A stretch of DNA of 64,000 nt from assembly GCA_963782965.1 (NCBI GenBank), contig CAWALV010000006.1, positions 1,922,001-1,986,000 on the forward strand. The letters run 5' to 3'. This document shows positions 26,281 through 34,815 of the stretch, one piece after another. The notes beneath the pieces were generated by a model. It saw only the letters and a list, made by a program, of their open reading frames with translations. It had not been told where the DNA came from and did not search any database. A program made the position numbers and the translations under genes. Source of the DNA: CAWALV01 sp963782965 (lineage in GTDB: Bacteria > Actinomycetota > Actinomycetes > Acidothermales > Acidothermaceae). The stretch's first letter is position 1; the number at the start of each line of letters is the position of its first letter.

Positions 26281-27572
26281 GCATCCACCTTGGCAGGACC
26301 AGCGAGCGCTGTCGCGGTTACGGCGGCGCTGTGTGTTGCGGGCGTGCCGAAATCGTAGGCCGATTCGGCGTGAAGGTTGATGTCGAGGCCCTCGAGCTCG
26401 ACGTCCCGGCTGACCCGCAGAGCCCATCGTCATGTCGATCACCTTGGCGATGATGAACGTGACGACGAAGTCGAACGCCGCAACCGAGCTGACGCCCATC
26501 GCCTGGCGGCCGAGCTGGAGGAACCCGCCACCGTAGAACAGGCCGTTGTGCCCAGCGCTGTTGATGGCCGCCGAGCCGAGGAAGCCGATCGACAGCGCAC
26601 CGATGGCACCACCGATCACGTGGACGGCGAAGACGTCGAGCGCGTCGTCGATCCTGGCCTTGAACTTCAGCGACACGGCCAGCGCACAGACTGCGCCGGC
26701 GACAACGCCGAGGATGATGGCGCCGACCGGCGTGAGGAACGCGCACGCCGGGGTGATGGCGACCAGGCCGGCGACCAGACCGGAGGCCGCACCGAGCGTC
26801 GTGGAGTGGCCGTCGCGGATCTTTTCGATCGACGATCCAGCCGAGCATCGCTGCTGCGGTTGCGACGACCGTGTTGATCATCGCGAGACCGGCGATGGTG
26901 TCGGCGGCCAGCTCACTGCCCGCGTTGAAGCCGATCCAGCCGAACCACAAGAGGCCGGCACCGAGCAGCACGAACGGCACGTTGTGCGGGCGCATCCGCT
27001 CCTTCGGCCAACCGAGCCGTTTGCCCAGCACCATGGTGAGCGCTATGCCCGCCATACCGGCGTTGATGTGGACGACGGTGCCACCGGCGAAGTCCTCGAC
27101 GTGGTGCTGAGCGAAGCCAGCCGCCGCCCCACACCCAGTGCGCGATCGGGGCGTACACGAGGATCGACCACGCCGTGGTGAACACCACGAACGGCGCGAA
27201 CTTCAGCCGGTCGGCCACCGCTCCGGTAATCAGCGCCGCGGTGATGATGGCGAAGGTGATCTGGAACGTGGCGATGACCGTAGTCGGCACGCCCGAGCGC
27301 CAGAGGTCGGAGCCATGGCGCATGCCGGCGTATTGCGCCCCGCTGCCGATGAGGCCACCCAGCTTGTCCGGGCCGAAGGCGAGGCTGAACAGGTCGAATA
27401 CCCACAGCACGCTCACGATGCCCATGCAGACGAAGTTCTGCATCAGCATGGCCAAGACGTTCTTGCTCCGAACCATGCCGCCGTAGAAGAAGGCCAGGCC
27501 CGGTGTCATGAGTAGCACCAGCGCGGTGGCGGCGAGCATCCACGCGGTGTTGCCGGTATCTAACTTCGGCAT
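26277..27572 (-). CDS. amt: Ammonium transporter, interrupted by three apparent 1-base insertions
   Basis: Trimeric ammonium channel. From ATG 27572 (GGGAG 4 bases upstream): 'LVLLMTPGLAFFYGGMVRSK' and 'AHWVWGGGWL' are read in one frame; then one base is extra near 27113, giving L-A-Q-H-H-V-E-D-F-A-G-G; the next frame has 'FGWIGFNAGSELAADTI' up to G-W-I-V, then an extra base near 26830 before I-E-K-I-R-D-G; the third has 'GALSIGFLGSAAINSAGHNG' to V-I-D-M-T-M-G, then an extra base near 26421 before L-R-V-S-R-D-V-E-L-E-G. With all three removed it is 430 residues, the family size, with all blocks in order. It overlaps glnB by 4 bases. Confidence 0.88.
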
Positions 27573-27725
27573 TTCGCTCCCGTTCGGATAGAGGAAGATC
27601 GACGGCTTGTCGCGACAGCGATGTCGCGGGGCAAGGACCGTAATCACTCGCCGCGTAGAGCGGCGCGACGCGCAACGGCCGGGAGAAAATCTCGCGTCAG
27701 CCGATTACCGAGAAGACACACGGTT

Positions 27726-27772
27726 GTTTCGCGGCGGTCAACAGCGGATCGTGGGCGTTACGTGTAGGTAAC
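27726..27772 (-). promoter_or_regulatory. Candidate GlnR-type operator upstream of amt
   Basis: Two elements lie 155-200 bases before the amt start. One reads GTTAC-n6-GTAAC on both strands (27757-27772); the other, on the minus strand, reads TTGAC-n6-GAAAC (27726-27741). The known GlnR box of actinomycetes is built from gTnAC-n6-GaAAC half sites, and amt-glnB-glnD is a standard GlnR target. The spacing of 31 bases between the elements is off the usual 22, so this is a candidate only. Confidence 0.45.
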
Positions 27773-27787
27773 GCGGGGCCGCCGAAC

Positions 27788-28951
27788 CTACCCAAGCAGG
27801 GCGTCGACGAAGGTTTCGGGCTCGAAGGGCGCCAGGTCGTCGGGGCCCTCACCGAGGCCGACGAGTTTGACGCCGACCCCGAGTTCACGCTGCACGGAGA
27901 CGACGATGCCGCCCTTCGCCGTCCCGTCGAGCTTGGTCAAGACGACGCCGCTGATGTCGACCACCTCGGCGAAGATGCGCGCCTGCACCAGACCGTTCTG
28001 GCCCGTCGTGGCGTCGAGGACGAGCAAAACCTCATCGATCGGACCGTGCTTTTCGACCACCCGCTTGACTTTCCCGAGCTCGTCCATCAGGCCGGTCTTC
28101 GTGTGCAGCCGCCCAGCGGTGTCGATGAGCACCGCATCGGCTTCCAACTCGGTGCCGCTACGCACGGCGTCGAACGCGACGGAGGCCGGGTCACCGCCCT
28201 CGGGGCCGCGAACCGTGTGCGCCCCGACGCGATCTCCCCAGGTCTGCAGCTGGTCGGCGGCCGCGGCGCGAAAGGTGTCGGCCGCACCGAGGACGACCGT
28301 GCTGCCTTCGGCCACCAGGAGTCGGGCCAGCTTCCCCACCGTGGTCGTCTTTCCGGTGCCGTTGACGCCGACGACGAGGACGACGGCCGGCCCCCCGGCG
28401 TCCCGACGGATCGCGAGCGAGCGATCGAGGCCGGCGTCAACCACCTCGAGCAGGCTCTCGCGCAGCATCTGGCGGACCTGATCGACTGAGCGGGCGCCGA
28501 GCACGCGCGCGCGGGTCTGCAGCGCTGCGACGAGGTCGGCCGTCGCGGCTACTCCGACGTCGGCGGTCAGCAGGACGTCCTCGACGTCCTGCCAGGTTTC
28601 GTCGTCGAGCTTGTCACCGGAAAGGAGGGTGAGCAGGCTGCGGCCGAGGGCCGATTCGGACCGCGCGAGCCGCGCCCGCAACCTGGTCATCCGTCCGGCG
28701 GCCGGCGCGGGCCGCTCGATCACGACCTCGGGTGCGACCTCGGGCAGGGTCTCCGGCGCTAGCTCGGGGAGGCCGCCTGGCGCCACCTCGTGCTCGATCG
28801 GCGCCTGGGTCGGCAGCGTAGTCGGGCCCTGCTCCGTCCTGTCGGCCGGCGTTCGCCCGGCGCCGCGGCGGCTTCGGGTGTTGACGAGCCACACCCCGCC
28901 GACGGCGAGCAGGACGACGACGGCAGCGACGATCGCGACGATGTACTCCAC
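27788..28951 (-). CDS. ftsY: SRP receptor FtsY
   Basis: 387 residues from GTG 28951 (GGGAG 9 bases upstream; an ATG 33 bases further up is possible). Starts with one membrane helix ('YIVAIVAAVVVLLAVGGVWL'), as in actinomycete FtsY, then a charged Pro/Glu linker (A domain) with repeated E-V-A-P-E/E-L-A-P-E motifs. The NG GTPase occupies the last 290 or so residues: 'VVGVNGTGKTTTVGKLARLL' (G1), 'LIDTAGRLHTKTGLMDEL' (G3), 'VVLTKLDGTAKGG' (G4), ending in 'GLGEGPDDLAPFEPETFVDA'. Partner of ffh at 22-23.6 kb. Confidence 0.95.
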   Translation of the reverse strand: MEYIVAIVAAVVVLLAVGGVWLVNTRSRRGAGRTPADRTEQGPTTLPTQAPIEHEVAPGGLPELAPETLPEVAPEVVIERPAPAAGRMTRLRARLARSESALGRSLLTLLSGDKLDDETWQDVEDVLLTADVGVAATADLVAALQTRARVLGARSVDQVRQMLRESLLEVVDAGLDRSLAIRRDAGGPAVVLVVGVNGTGKTTTVGKLARLLVAEGSTVVLGAADTFRAAAADQLQTWGDRVGAHTVRGPEGGDPASVAFDAVRSGTELEADAVLIDTAGRLHTKTGLMDELGKVKRVVEKHGPIDEVLLVLDATTGQNGLVQARIFAEVVDISGVVLTKLDGTAKGGIVVSVQRELGVGVKLVGLGEGPDDLAPFEPETFVDALLG

Positions 28952-29024
28952 CTCGGCAGTCTCCCATCCGCGGCCACACCCCATGCCTGCCGGGCGCGGC
29001 GCAGATGGAAACCACCGCGCGGGC

Positions 29025-29630
29025 CTACCGCCGCGACATCAGGTGCGGCTGATGGAGGTCGAGGTAGGTGGCGCCGTCCACGAGGCCCATCAGCTCGTCG
29101 AGGTTGTGCCGGACGTCGTCGGGCAGCTCCTCCTTCTCGGCAACCCGCGCTTCTGCCTCCGAAGCGAAGTACACGACCTCGCAGAAGAACCCCTGCTGGT
29201 CCGTAGCGACGGTCACCCCGAGCACGTCGGGCCGGTGCCCGGGCAAGATGTCAGCCGCCTCGGTAAGCAAAGTGCGAACGCGTTCGCGGTCGCGGACTGT
29301 GCCCTGGATGATCTGCACGAAGCCGGCGTCGTCAGAACCGCCGGCCAGGTAGAGCGTCACGTCGTCGCAGTCGTGAAACGCCGGCGGCTCGGTGAAGCAG
29401 GCTTCCATGTCGCGCCACCACGCCGATTGCTCGGGCCGGTCGCTGTTACGGCGGGCCGCCTCCTCCGATTCGAACCGGGCGGTGGCGACCATCATGCCGT
29501 CGTCGGTCACCCCGTACGTGATGCCGAGCCAGCCGTCTGCGCTCGGCTCGAGCTCTCGTGCCCAACGTTGCACGAGGTTGTTCACCTCGTTGGCGTCGCG
29601 GACCTTCCCTTCGATGACTTGAATGAACAT
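29025..29630 (-). CDS. Duplicated ABM/dimeric alpha-beta-barrel-like protein
   Basis: 201 residues from ATG 29630, with GGGGAG 5 bases upstream. Two similar halves, each opening with the same pattern: 'FIQVIEGKVRDANEVNNLV' at the N-terminus and 'FVQIIQGTVRDRERVRTLL' near residue 108. This is the ferredoxin-like fold seen in antibiotic-biosynthesis-monooxygenase-type and stress-response proteins; the internal repeat would make an intramolecular barrel. No catalytic residues can be named and no function is assigned. It is the first gene of the accessory block between ftsY and smc. Confidence 0.6.
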   Translation of the reverse strand: MFIQVIEGKVRDANEVNNLVQRWARELEPSADGWLGITYGVTDDGMMVATARFESEEAARRNSDRPEQSAWWRDMEACFTEPPAFHDCDDVTLYLAGGSDDAGFVQIIQGTVRDRERVRTLLTEAADILPGHRPDVLGVTVATDQQGFFCEVVYFASEAEARVAEKEELPDDVRHNLDELMGLVDGATYLDLHQPHLMSRR

Positions 29631-29815
29631 CGGGTCTCCCCTTTCTCGGTGGGTCAACCTTGTGCTCAAAACGCTACGACCGAAGCCCATCGCAACGGTA
29701 GCCACCTCGTGCACCGAGGTCGGCCTTGAAACGATGCTGATCACCGCGGTCGAGTTGTCCACAGGGCCCGGCCGCGCGCCGTCCGGGAAGCCTTCGATCT
29801 CGCTAACTTCGGGCC

Positions 29816-31210
29816 ATGTCCAGCGGCGACCTCGATCCGATCGCCGGCGATCCCGCGTCGGTTGGCGCGGCCGCGCGCAACTTCAGTTCGATCGCGCGCG
29901 AGGTACAGCGAAGCGCCGAAGAACTGCGAGCTCTGGCGGGTGCGAACTCACAATGGCGCGGTGCAGCCGCCGACGAGGCGCGAATGCGTGCCGCCACGTT
30001 GCCGCCCAAACTCGACAAGGTCACCGCCTCCTATGAGACGGCCGGCGGCGTCCTTTCGCTGTACGCGGGCGCCCTCGCGGAAGCGCAGCATCGCTTTGCC
30101 GCCGCGGCGGCCACCGCATCCCGCGCCCGTGCTGATCTGCAGGCCGCGACCGCCGCCCAAGCACGCGCTGCCGCGGCCGACGCCGCGGCGTACGGCGCAG
30201 CGCAGGCCGCCGGCACTCCCCCGCCGGTCCCGACCGCCACCCGGTACCAGGGCGACATCGACGACGCGCGCGCCCGACTCGCTCGCAGCGAGCAGGTCGC
30301 CGCCGCGGCGCGCGCCGATCAGCAACGAGCTGCATCGAGAGCAGCAGCGGGCCTACGCACCGCATCCCATCAGGGGATTCGCAACCAACCGTGGTGGTGT
30401 CACGTGACGCAGTCGGTGACGCATTGGGTCGCAAGGGCGTGGCGTTCCGGCCTGCGCACGGTGTCCAAGATCGCGGGCGCCGTATCACTCGCCGCGGGGC
30501 TCGCCGCCGCCGTCCTGGCCATCGGCGGCCTGATGTTTCCACCGCTCGAGGTCGCCGCCGGAGCGTGCGAGTCGGTCGCATTCGTCAGCAACGTCGTCGC
30601 CGGCACGAGTGCTGCAGCGGTCGAACTGTCCGACGGGCACACGCGGCTGGCCGGCGTGGCAACCCTCGCCGAAGTCATGGTGCCCGGCGCGGCCAAGAAG
30701 GTCGTGGCGAAGCTGCCCGGCGGTATCGGTCGGTCAGGCACTGGGACGTTCGCCGGCATCGCCGAGCACGATGGGGTTCCCGCCCTTCGCGGCGTCCCGC
30801 TCGGATTCGGCAGCCCCGCCGAGTTCCGCGACTTCAGCGCCAACGTGCGCCGGGAGTTCGCCGAAGCGGGGCACGGGCAGCCTGCCTTTGTCATGCAAGG
30901 CAGTTCGGTCACCGGATTCAGATTCCGCTCGGGCTCGCCGTTCGATGTCGGACGGCGAAGTGACTACGACGTCGCCGTTTGCGACCGCGGGCTCCTCGAG
31001 AAGGCAGCACGTGCCGGCCTTCCGCTTCGCGCCGGCCGGACGCGTGCCGCACCTCTCGATGACAGCGCCGCGGTTCAGCTGAACCACCTAGGCTTGTTCC
31101 ATGCGCGCGCAGAGCTGTCGCGCCAGGCGGGGCGCGACGTCAACTTCATGATCTACGCAAACATCGAAGATGCTCTGGCTCGCGGCCCGAGCATCCCCTT
31201 TCCGGAATGA
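29816..31210 (+). CDS. Putative T7SS-secreted polymorphic toxin with C-terminal nucleotidyltransferase-like domain
   Basis: 464 residues. N-terminal helical hairpin (about 10-130) with W47-R-G49, a WXG-like turn, and a very Ala-rich coiled-coil; this resembles ESX-exported effectors. A hydrophobic stretch (about 218-268) and a 'pre-toxin' linker follow. The C-terminal part (about 325-464) has G362-S363-S364-V-T-G, then R-S-G-S-P-F-D-V-G-R and S-D383-Y-D385-V-A-V, the G-S...D-x-D pattern of nucleotidyltransferases, with a possible third acid in D441-V-N-F-M-I. Similar motif strings occur in Rhs/CdiA toxin tips as I recall. The start has no strong Shine-Dalgarno. Toxicity is inferred; no ESX genes are in the window. 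Confidence 0.6.
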   Translation: MSSGDLDPIAGDPASVGAAARNFSSIAREVQRSAEELRALAGANSQWRGAAADEARMRAATLPPKLDKVTASYETAGGVLSLYAGALAEAQHRFAAAAATASRARADLQAATAAQARAAAADAAAYGAAQAAGTPPPVPTATRYQGDIDDARARLARSEQVAAAARADQQRAASRAAAGLRTASHQGIRNQPWWCHVTQSVTHWVARAWRSGLRTVSKIAGAVSLAAGLAAAVLAIGGLMFPPLEVAAGACESVAFVSNVVAGTSAAAVELSDGHTRLAGVATLAEVMVPGAAKKVVAKLPGGIGRSGTGTFAGIAEHDGVPALRGVPLGFGSPAEFRDFSANVRREFAEAGHGQPAFVMQGSSVTGFRFRSGSPFDVGRRSDYDVAVCDRGLLEKAARAGLPLRAGRTRAAPLDDSAAVQLNHLGLFHARAELSRQAGRDVNFMIYANIEDALARGPSIPFPE

Positions 31211-31312
31211 GGTCGAACCGATCAGCCACACCCGCTTGCTCGTGCGATCACCCGTGGTCCGAGGATCCTCTCGTTCTGCGCGCCCGCCGTCGCCACAACG
31301 TGTGAGTACCTC

Positions 31313-31663
31313 ATGACGGCTCGCGACATCTATGGTGCATGTGCTGGCCTGGCGATCGACAACGCCTCGAACGACGCGAACGTCGATGCCGTGGCGGACA
31401 CACTTCGAGCCGAGCTTGGCGTGGCCTTCGAAGGCAGGGAGAGTTCGTTCCTCAATGGTGCGTACGCTCGCCACAGGTTCGACGGGCGCGGTTCGATTCG
31501 CGTCTTGAACAACGTCACGGACGACGACCCGGAGGACGCCGTCTACCTCGACTTCCCGGAGTACGCGGTACTCGTCGAGGTCGTTGACCCGCCTGCGCCT
31601 GACGAACTGCGTGAAACGCTCCTCGGCGTGGGCTTGATTCACCTTCGCCGCGACGAAGCGTGA
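31313..31663 (+). CDS. Small acidic protein, candidate immunity protein for the preceding toxin
   Basis: 116 residues, strongly acidic (many Asp/Glu, for example 'NNVTDDDPEDAVYLDFPEYA'), no signal peptide or membrane helix, no recognised domain. It lies 102 bases after the toxin-like gene on the same strand and ends 2 bases from the convergent Nudix gene. A small acidic cytoplasmic protein directly after a polymorphic toxin is the usual immunity arrangement; the role is inferred from position only. The Shine-Dalgarno is weak (GTGAG, 6 bases upstream). Confidence 0.5.
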   Translation: MTARDIYGACAGLAIDNASNDANVDAVADTLRAELGVAFEGRESSFLNGAYARHRFDGRGSIRVLNNVTDDDPEDAVYLDFPEYAVLVEVVDPPAPDELRETLLGVGLIHLRRDEA

Positions 31664-31665
31664 AG

Positions 31666-32208
31666 TCACCGCCCGGCGCGGTTGAGCAGCAGCATGCTGT
31701 AAGCCGCCAGCGTCGCAGCGTCGTGTATGTCGCCACGCCGGATCATGTCGACGAACTCCGGCTCGCTGACGAAGGCGTGCACCATGTCCTGCTCCGATTG
31801 CTCGCGCTGCGTGGGGCCCGCAGTCAAGCCGGTGGCCAGGTAGACGTCGAACGCCTGCGTGCAGAAGCCGGACGCCGAGTAAGCCCGGCCGATGTGATCG
31901 ACAACGTCGGCGACCAGGCCGGTTTCCTCGCGCAGTTCGGTCACCGCGAGTTCGCGAGGGGTTCCGCCATGACCCGCCGGCCACGATCCCTGGGGGAACT
32001 CCCACGACCGGCGCCCGACGGCATAGCGGAACTGCTCGACGAGCCAGAACCCGCCGTGCTCCTCGGGGATCACGAGGGCGAAGTCGGGCTTCTCCACGAC
32101 ACCGTAGATGCCGGTGCTGCCGTCCGAGCGGATGATGCCGTCCTCGCGCACCCGAATCCACGGGTTGCGATAGACCTCCCGGCTCCCGGTGCTGCGCACG
32201 TCGGTCAT
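31666..32208 (-). CDS. Nudix hydrolase, ADP-ribose pyrophosphatase-like
   Basis: 180 residues from ATG 32208, with GGAGG upstream. The opening 'STGSREVYRNPWIRVREDG' and the 'EKPDFALVIPEE' and 'EQFRYAVGRRSWEFPQGSW' blocks resemble ADP-sugar pyrophosphatases. The Nudix box reads 'TPRELAVTELREETGLV'; the metal-binding E-E (E94, E95) and E91 remain, but the usual Arg before them is T90 and the upstream Glu position holds a Gly. Activity is likely but the substrate is uncertain. Confidence 0.82.
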   Translation of the reverse strand: MTDVRSTGSREVYRNPWIRVREDGIIRSDGSTGIYGVVEKPDFALVIPEEHGGFWLVEQFRYAVGRRSWEFPQGSWPAGHGGTPRELAVTELREETGLVADVVDHIGRAYSASGFCTQAFDVYLATGLTAGPTQREQSEQDMVHAFVSEPEFVDMIRRGDIHDAATLAAYSMLLLNRAGR

Positions 32209-32395
32209 CTGGCTCCGCCTCCACATCACGCAGCCGGCACGCGGCTGCGCCAAACCTTGGCATCCTCGCATGCCCGCACCACCCGACCGCCCTCCGCTCA
32301 CCCCTAGCGGGCAGCGGCGTAGCCCCTTCGGAGAGACTGGGCAGTAAAGCTTCGCCTGCGTGGCGCGTTCGACTGGACGCGCGTGAGGGGTAGTC

Positions 32396-33925
32396 GTGGT
32401 CGAGACCATTCCCGGACTTCTCGTCGCTGCGGCCGAGCGCGACCCCGAGGGGACGTGGCTTCGTACGGACGACGGCACGCTGAGCTTCAGCGCCGCCGCC
32501 GCGCAGGTGGAGCGGCTCGTCGGTCGCCTCACCGATGCCGGCATCGGCCGCGGCGACCTCGTCGTCGTCACGACCCGCACGACTCCGCCCTACCTGTTGT
32601 GCTGGTTCGCCCTCGCCAGTCTCGGGGCGGTCACCGTAGCCACCAATCCGGCCGCGACGGGTGCGGAGTTGGCCGGGCTCGTGTCGCAGGTACAACCCAA
32701 AGCGGTCATCACCGACGCCGACCTCCGCGCGCTCGTCGAGGAAAGTGGCGTCGCCGCGCCCGTGCTTCACATCGGGTCGTTGCTTCCCGACTGGACGGCG
32801 GTGACGGCCGCACCGACCGGCGGATTGCCGTTCACGCCCCACGGCGACGACGTCGCAACGCTGATCCCCACCTCGGGTACGACGGGGCGCTCGAAGCTCG
32901 TCATGCAGACTCACCGCGCCTATGCGTTCGCCGGCGAGGGATTCCCCTCCTGGATGGGCCTCACAGCCGACGACCGGCTGATGACCTCGCTGCCGCTGTT
33001 TCACATCAACGCGCCGGCCTACTCGGTCATGGGGTCGCTGGCCTGCGGGGCGCAGCTCATCCTCCTCCCCCGCTTCTCGGCGAGCCGTTTCCTTGACTGG
33101 GCTCGAAAGCACGAGGCGACCGAGTTCAACGCCATCGGCGCCATGCTCGAGATTCTCATGCGCCAACCCGAACGACCCGACGACGCCGATACCGATCTGC
33201 GGCTGTGCTACACGGGTCCGTCACCCGCGAAAGAGTGGCAGGAGGCATTCGAGCGACGGTTCGGACTCCAGATCGTGTGTGGGTACGCGATGTCGGAGTC
33301 GCCGTACGGGCTGATCTGGCGGCACGGCACCCGCCCGTTCGGCACTTTGGGGGCCGTGCGACAACACCCCACTCGCGGCACGATCAACGAGGCACGCGTG
33401 GTCGACGATGACGGCAACGACCTCGGCGCCGGCGGCACCGGTGAACTCCTGCTGCGCAATCCGGCCGTCACGCCGGGCTACTGGAACATGCCGGAGGAGA
33501 CCGCCGCCACCATCGTCGACGGCTGGCTGCACACCGGTGACCTCGTCACGGTGAACGACGACGACGCCTACACGTTCGTCTCACGCAAGAAGGAGGTGCT
33601 GCGGCGCCGCGGCGAGAACCTCTCCCCTGCCGAGGTCGAGGACGCGATCGCCGCGCACCCCGACGTCCTCGAGGTCGCGGTCGTCGGGGTGCCCTCGGAG
33701 CTGACGGAAGACGAGGTGAAGGCCTTCGTCGTCCCGAAGCCCGGTCGCACCCTCGATTTCGACGAGCTCCGCACCTGGGCCGCGCAACGCCTATCGGCGT
33801 TCAAGGTGCCGCGGTTCTGGCAAGCGATCGAAGCCTTGCCGCGCACCCCTACGGCCCGGGTGGCCAAGCACCGCCTACCGGAGGGTCACCAGCCGCAGGA
33901 GTACGACGCGCAGCCCAGCGGCTAA
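32396..33925 (+). CDS. AMP-dependent acyl-CoA synthetase/ligase
   Basis: 509 residues from GTG 32396 (GAGGGG 5 bases upstream). Activates a carboxylic acid to its CoA thioester by way of an acyl-AMP. A3 core 'TLIPTSGTTGRSKLVMQTHR', A5 'GYAMSESPYGL', A7 'GWLHTGDLVTVNDD' and A8 'SRKKEVLRRRGENLSPAEVE' are present. At A10, where most members have a catalytic Lys, this protein has T-A-R488-V-A-K491. It is closest in pattern to the CaiC-like 'ATP-dependent acyl-CoA ligase' group. Convergent with the MDMPI gene, beside LLM and VOC genes, so a catabolic role is plausible. Confidence 0.82.
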   Translation: MVETIPGLLVAAAERDPEGTWLRTDDGTLSFSAAAAQVERLVGRLTDAGIGRGDLVVVTTRTTPPYLLCWFALASLGAVTVATNPAATGAELAGLVSQVQPKAVITDADLRALVEESGVAAPVLHIGSLLPDWTAVTAAPTGGLPFTPHGDDVATLIPTSGTTGRSKLVMQTHRAYAFAGEGFPSWMGLTADDRLMTSLPLFHINAPAYSVMGSLACGAQLILLPRFSASRFLDWARKHEATEFNAIGAMLEILMRQPERPDDADTDLRLCYTGPSPAKEWQEAFERRFGLQIVCGYAMSESPYGLIWRHGTRPFGTLGAVRQHPTRGTINEARVVDDDGNDLGAGGTGELLLRNPAVTPGYWNMPEETAATIVDGWLHTGDLVTVNDDDAYTFVSRKKEVLRRRGENLSPAEVEDAIAAHPDVLEVAVVGVPSELTEDEVKAFVVPKPGRTLDFDELRTWAAQRLSAFKVPRFWQAIEALPRTPTARVAKHRLPEGHQPQEYDAQPSG

Positions 33926-33942
33926 TCCTCGCGCGCGAAACC

Positions 33943-34758
33943 TCAGATGCGGAAGAACAGGTTGAGGTAGCGGTCGGCAAGCTCGAGGTCACCGCGCACG
34001 GTTCCGGCGTTCGCGCGTCCGAACGCCGTCAAGACCAGGCTGCCGGCGTCGAAGTCGATGAACGTCGGCAGGCTCTCGATCTCACCGGGCTCATACGTCA
34101 GGCCCTCCTTGCTCACCGAGACGCGGAAGTCTCCTGCGTTACGGCCGTTCACCCGTACGCCGATCGTGAACGGCTCGGTGACGGCGTCGGTGCGTACGGT
34201 CCCCTGCCAGATCGCGAACATGAACGGCACGAGGAGATCCGCCGTGTCGGCCGGCAGACCATGAGCTCGCCCTGTTCCCTGGCGTATGTCCCAGGAATGG
34301 ACGCCGTAGTCCATCAACTGGCCGGCCGCGTAGAAGAAAGCCGGTACCGGGCCCATGTAGGGATGAGTGACCATCAGGCCGGTCCATTCCTCCGGCCCCA
34401 GCGCGTCGAGGATTTCCTGCATCTTGTGGAAGTCGCTGCGAATGCGCTCCATCATCTCCGACTGTGACACGCCCCGAAACGCGCTCGCGTTCTCGTCGAC
34501 CTTCTGGCTCATCACGGCGAGCCCGTGTGGAGCGGGCACCTGACCCGTCCCACGCGCGGCGTCGAACGCCCGGAAGTAGCCCTCTGTCGTGTCGACGATG
34601 TGGGCGATGATGTCGCGCGTCGTCCAGCCGGTGCACGCGGTGGGCGCCTCCCAGGCGTCAGGCTTGTCGGCCATCGCGAACATGCGCTCGGCCTCCTGCC
34701 GCACGACGCGCAGGATCGTGGGCTTGCCCTCGTAGGTTGTCGGGTTCCATTCGCTCAT
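33943..34758 (-). CDS. DinB/mycothiol-dependent maleylpyruvate isomerase-type protein
   Basis: 271 residues. N-terminal four-helix domain with 'APTACTGWTTRDIIAHIVDT' and a second helix 'AGQLMDYGVHSWDIRQGTGR', whose His residues would bind a metal. The C-terminal 100 residues ('ADTADLLVPFMFAIWQGTVR' onward) form an SCP2/MDMPI-C-like domain. It is only distantly similar to the protein at 6995-7771. Function unknown; thiol-dependent isomerase or transferase activity is typical of the family. It lies in a minus-strand run with the LLM and VOC genes. Confidence 0.72.
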   Translation of the reverse strand: MSEWNPTTYEGKPTILRVVRQEAERMFAMADKPDAWEAPTACTGWTTRDIIAHIVDTTEGYFRAFDAARGTGQVPAPHGLAVMSQKVDENASAFRGVSQSEMMERIRSDFHKMQEILDALGPEEWTGLMVTHPYMGPVPAFFYAAGQLMDYGVHSWDIRQGTGRAHGLPADTADLLVPFMFAIWQGTVRTDAVTEPFTIGVRVNGRNAGDFRVSVSKEGLTYEPGEIESLPTFIDFDAGSLVLTAFGRANAGTVRGDLELADRYLNLFFRI

Positions 34759-34815
34759 ATCGGGACCACCTCTCCTGTTCGTCAGTTCATGCGGATGGGC
34801 AACCCACCGGCGATG

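Noticed and set aside
3905..27120. A shared slippery motif for programmed +1 frameshifting.
   Set aside because: The seven sites have different P-site codons, skipped bases and following codons, and no stop codon or internal Shine-Dalgarno at the shift as in prfB.
29816..31210. A full ESX/T7SS locus.
   Set aside because: No EccC, EccD, WXG100 pair or mycosin gene is present in the window; only an effector-like gene.
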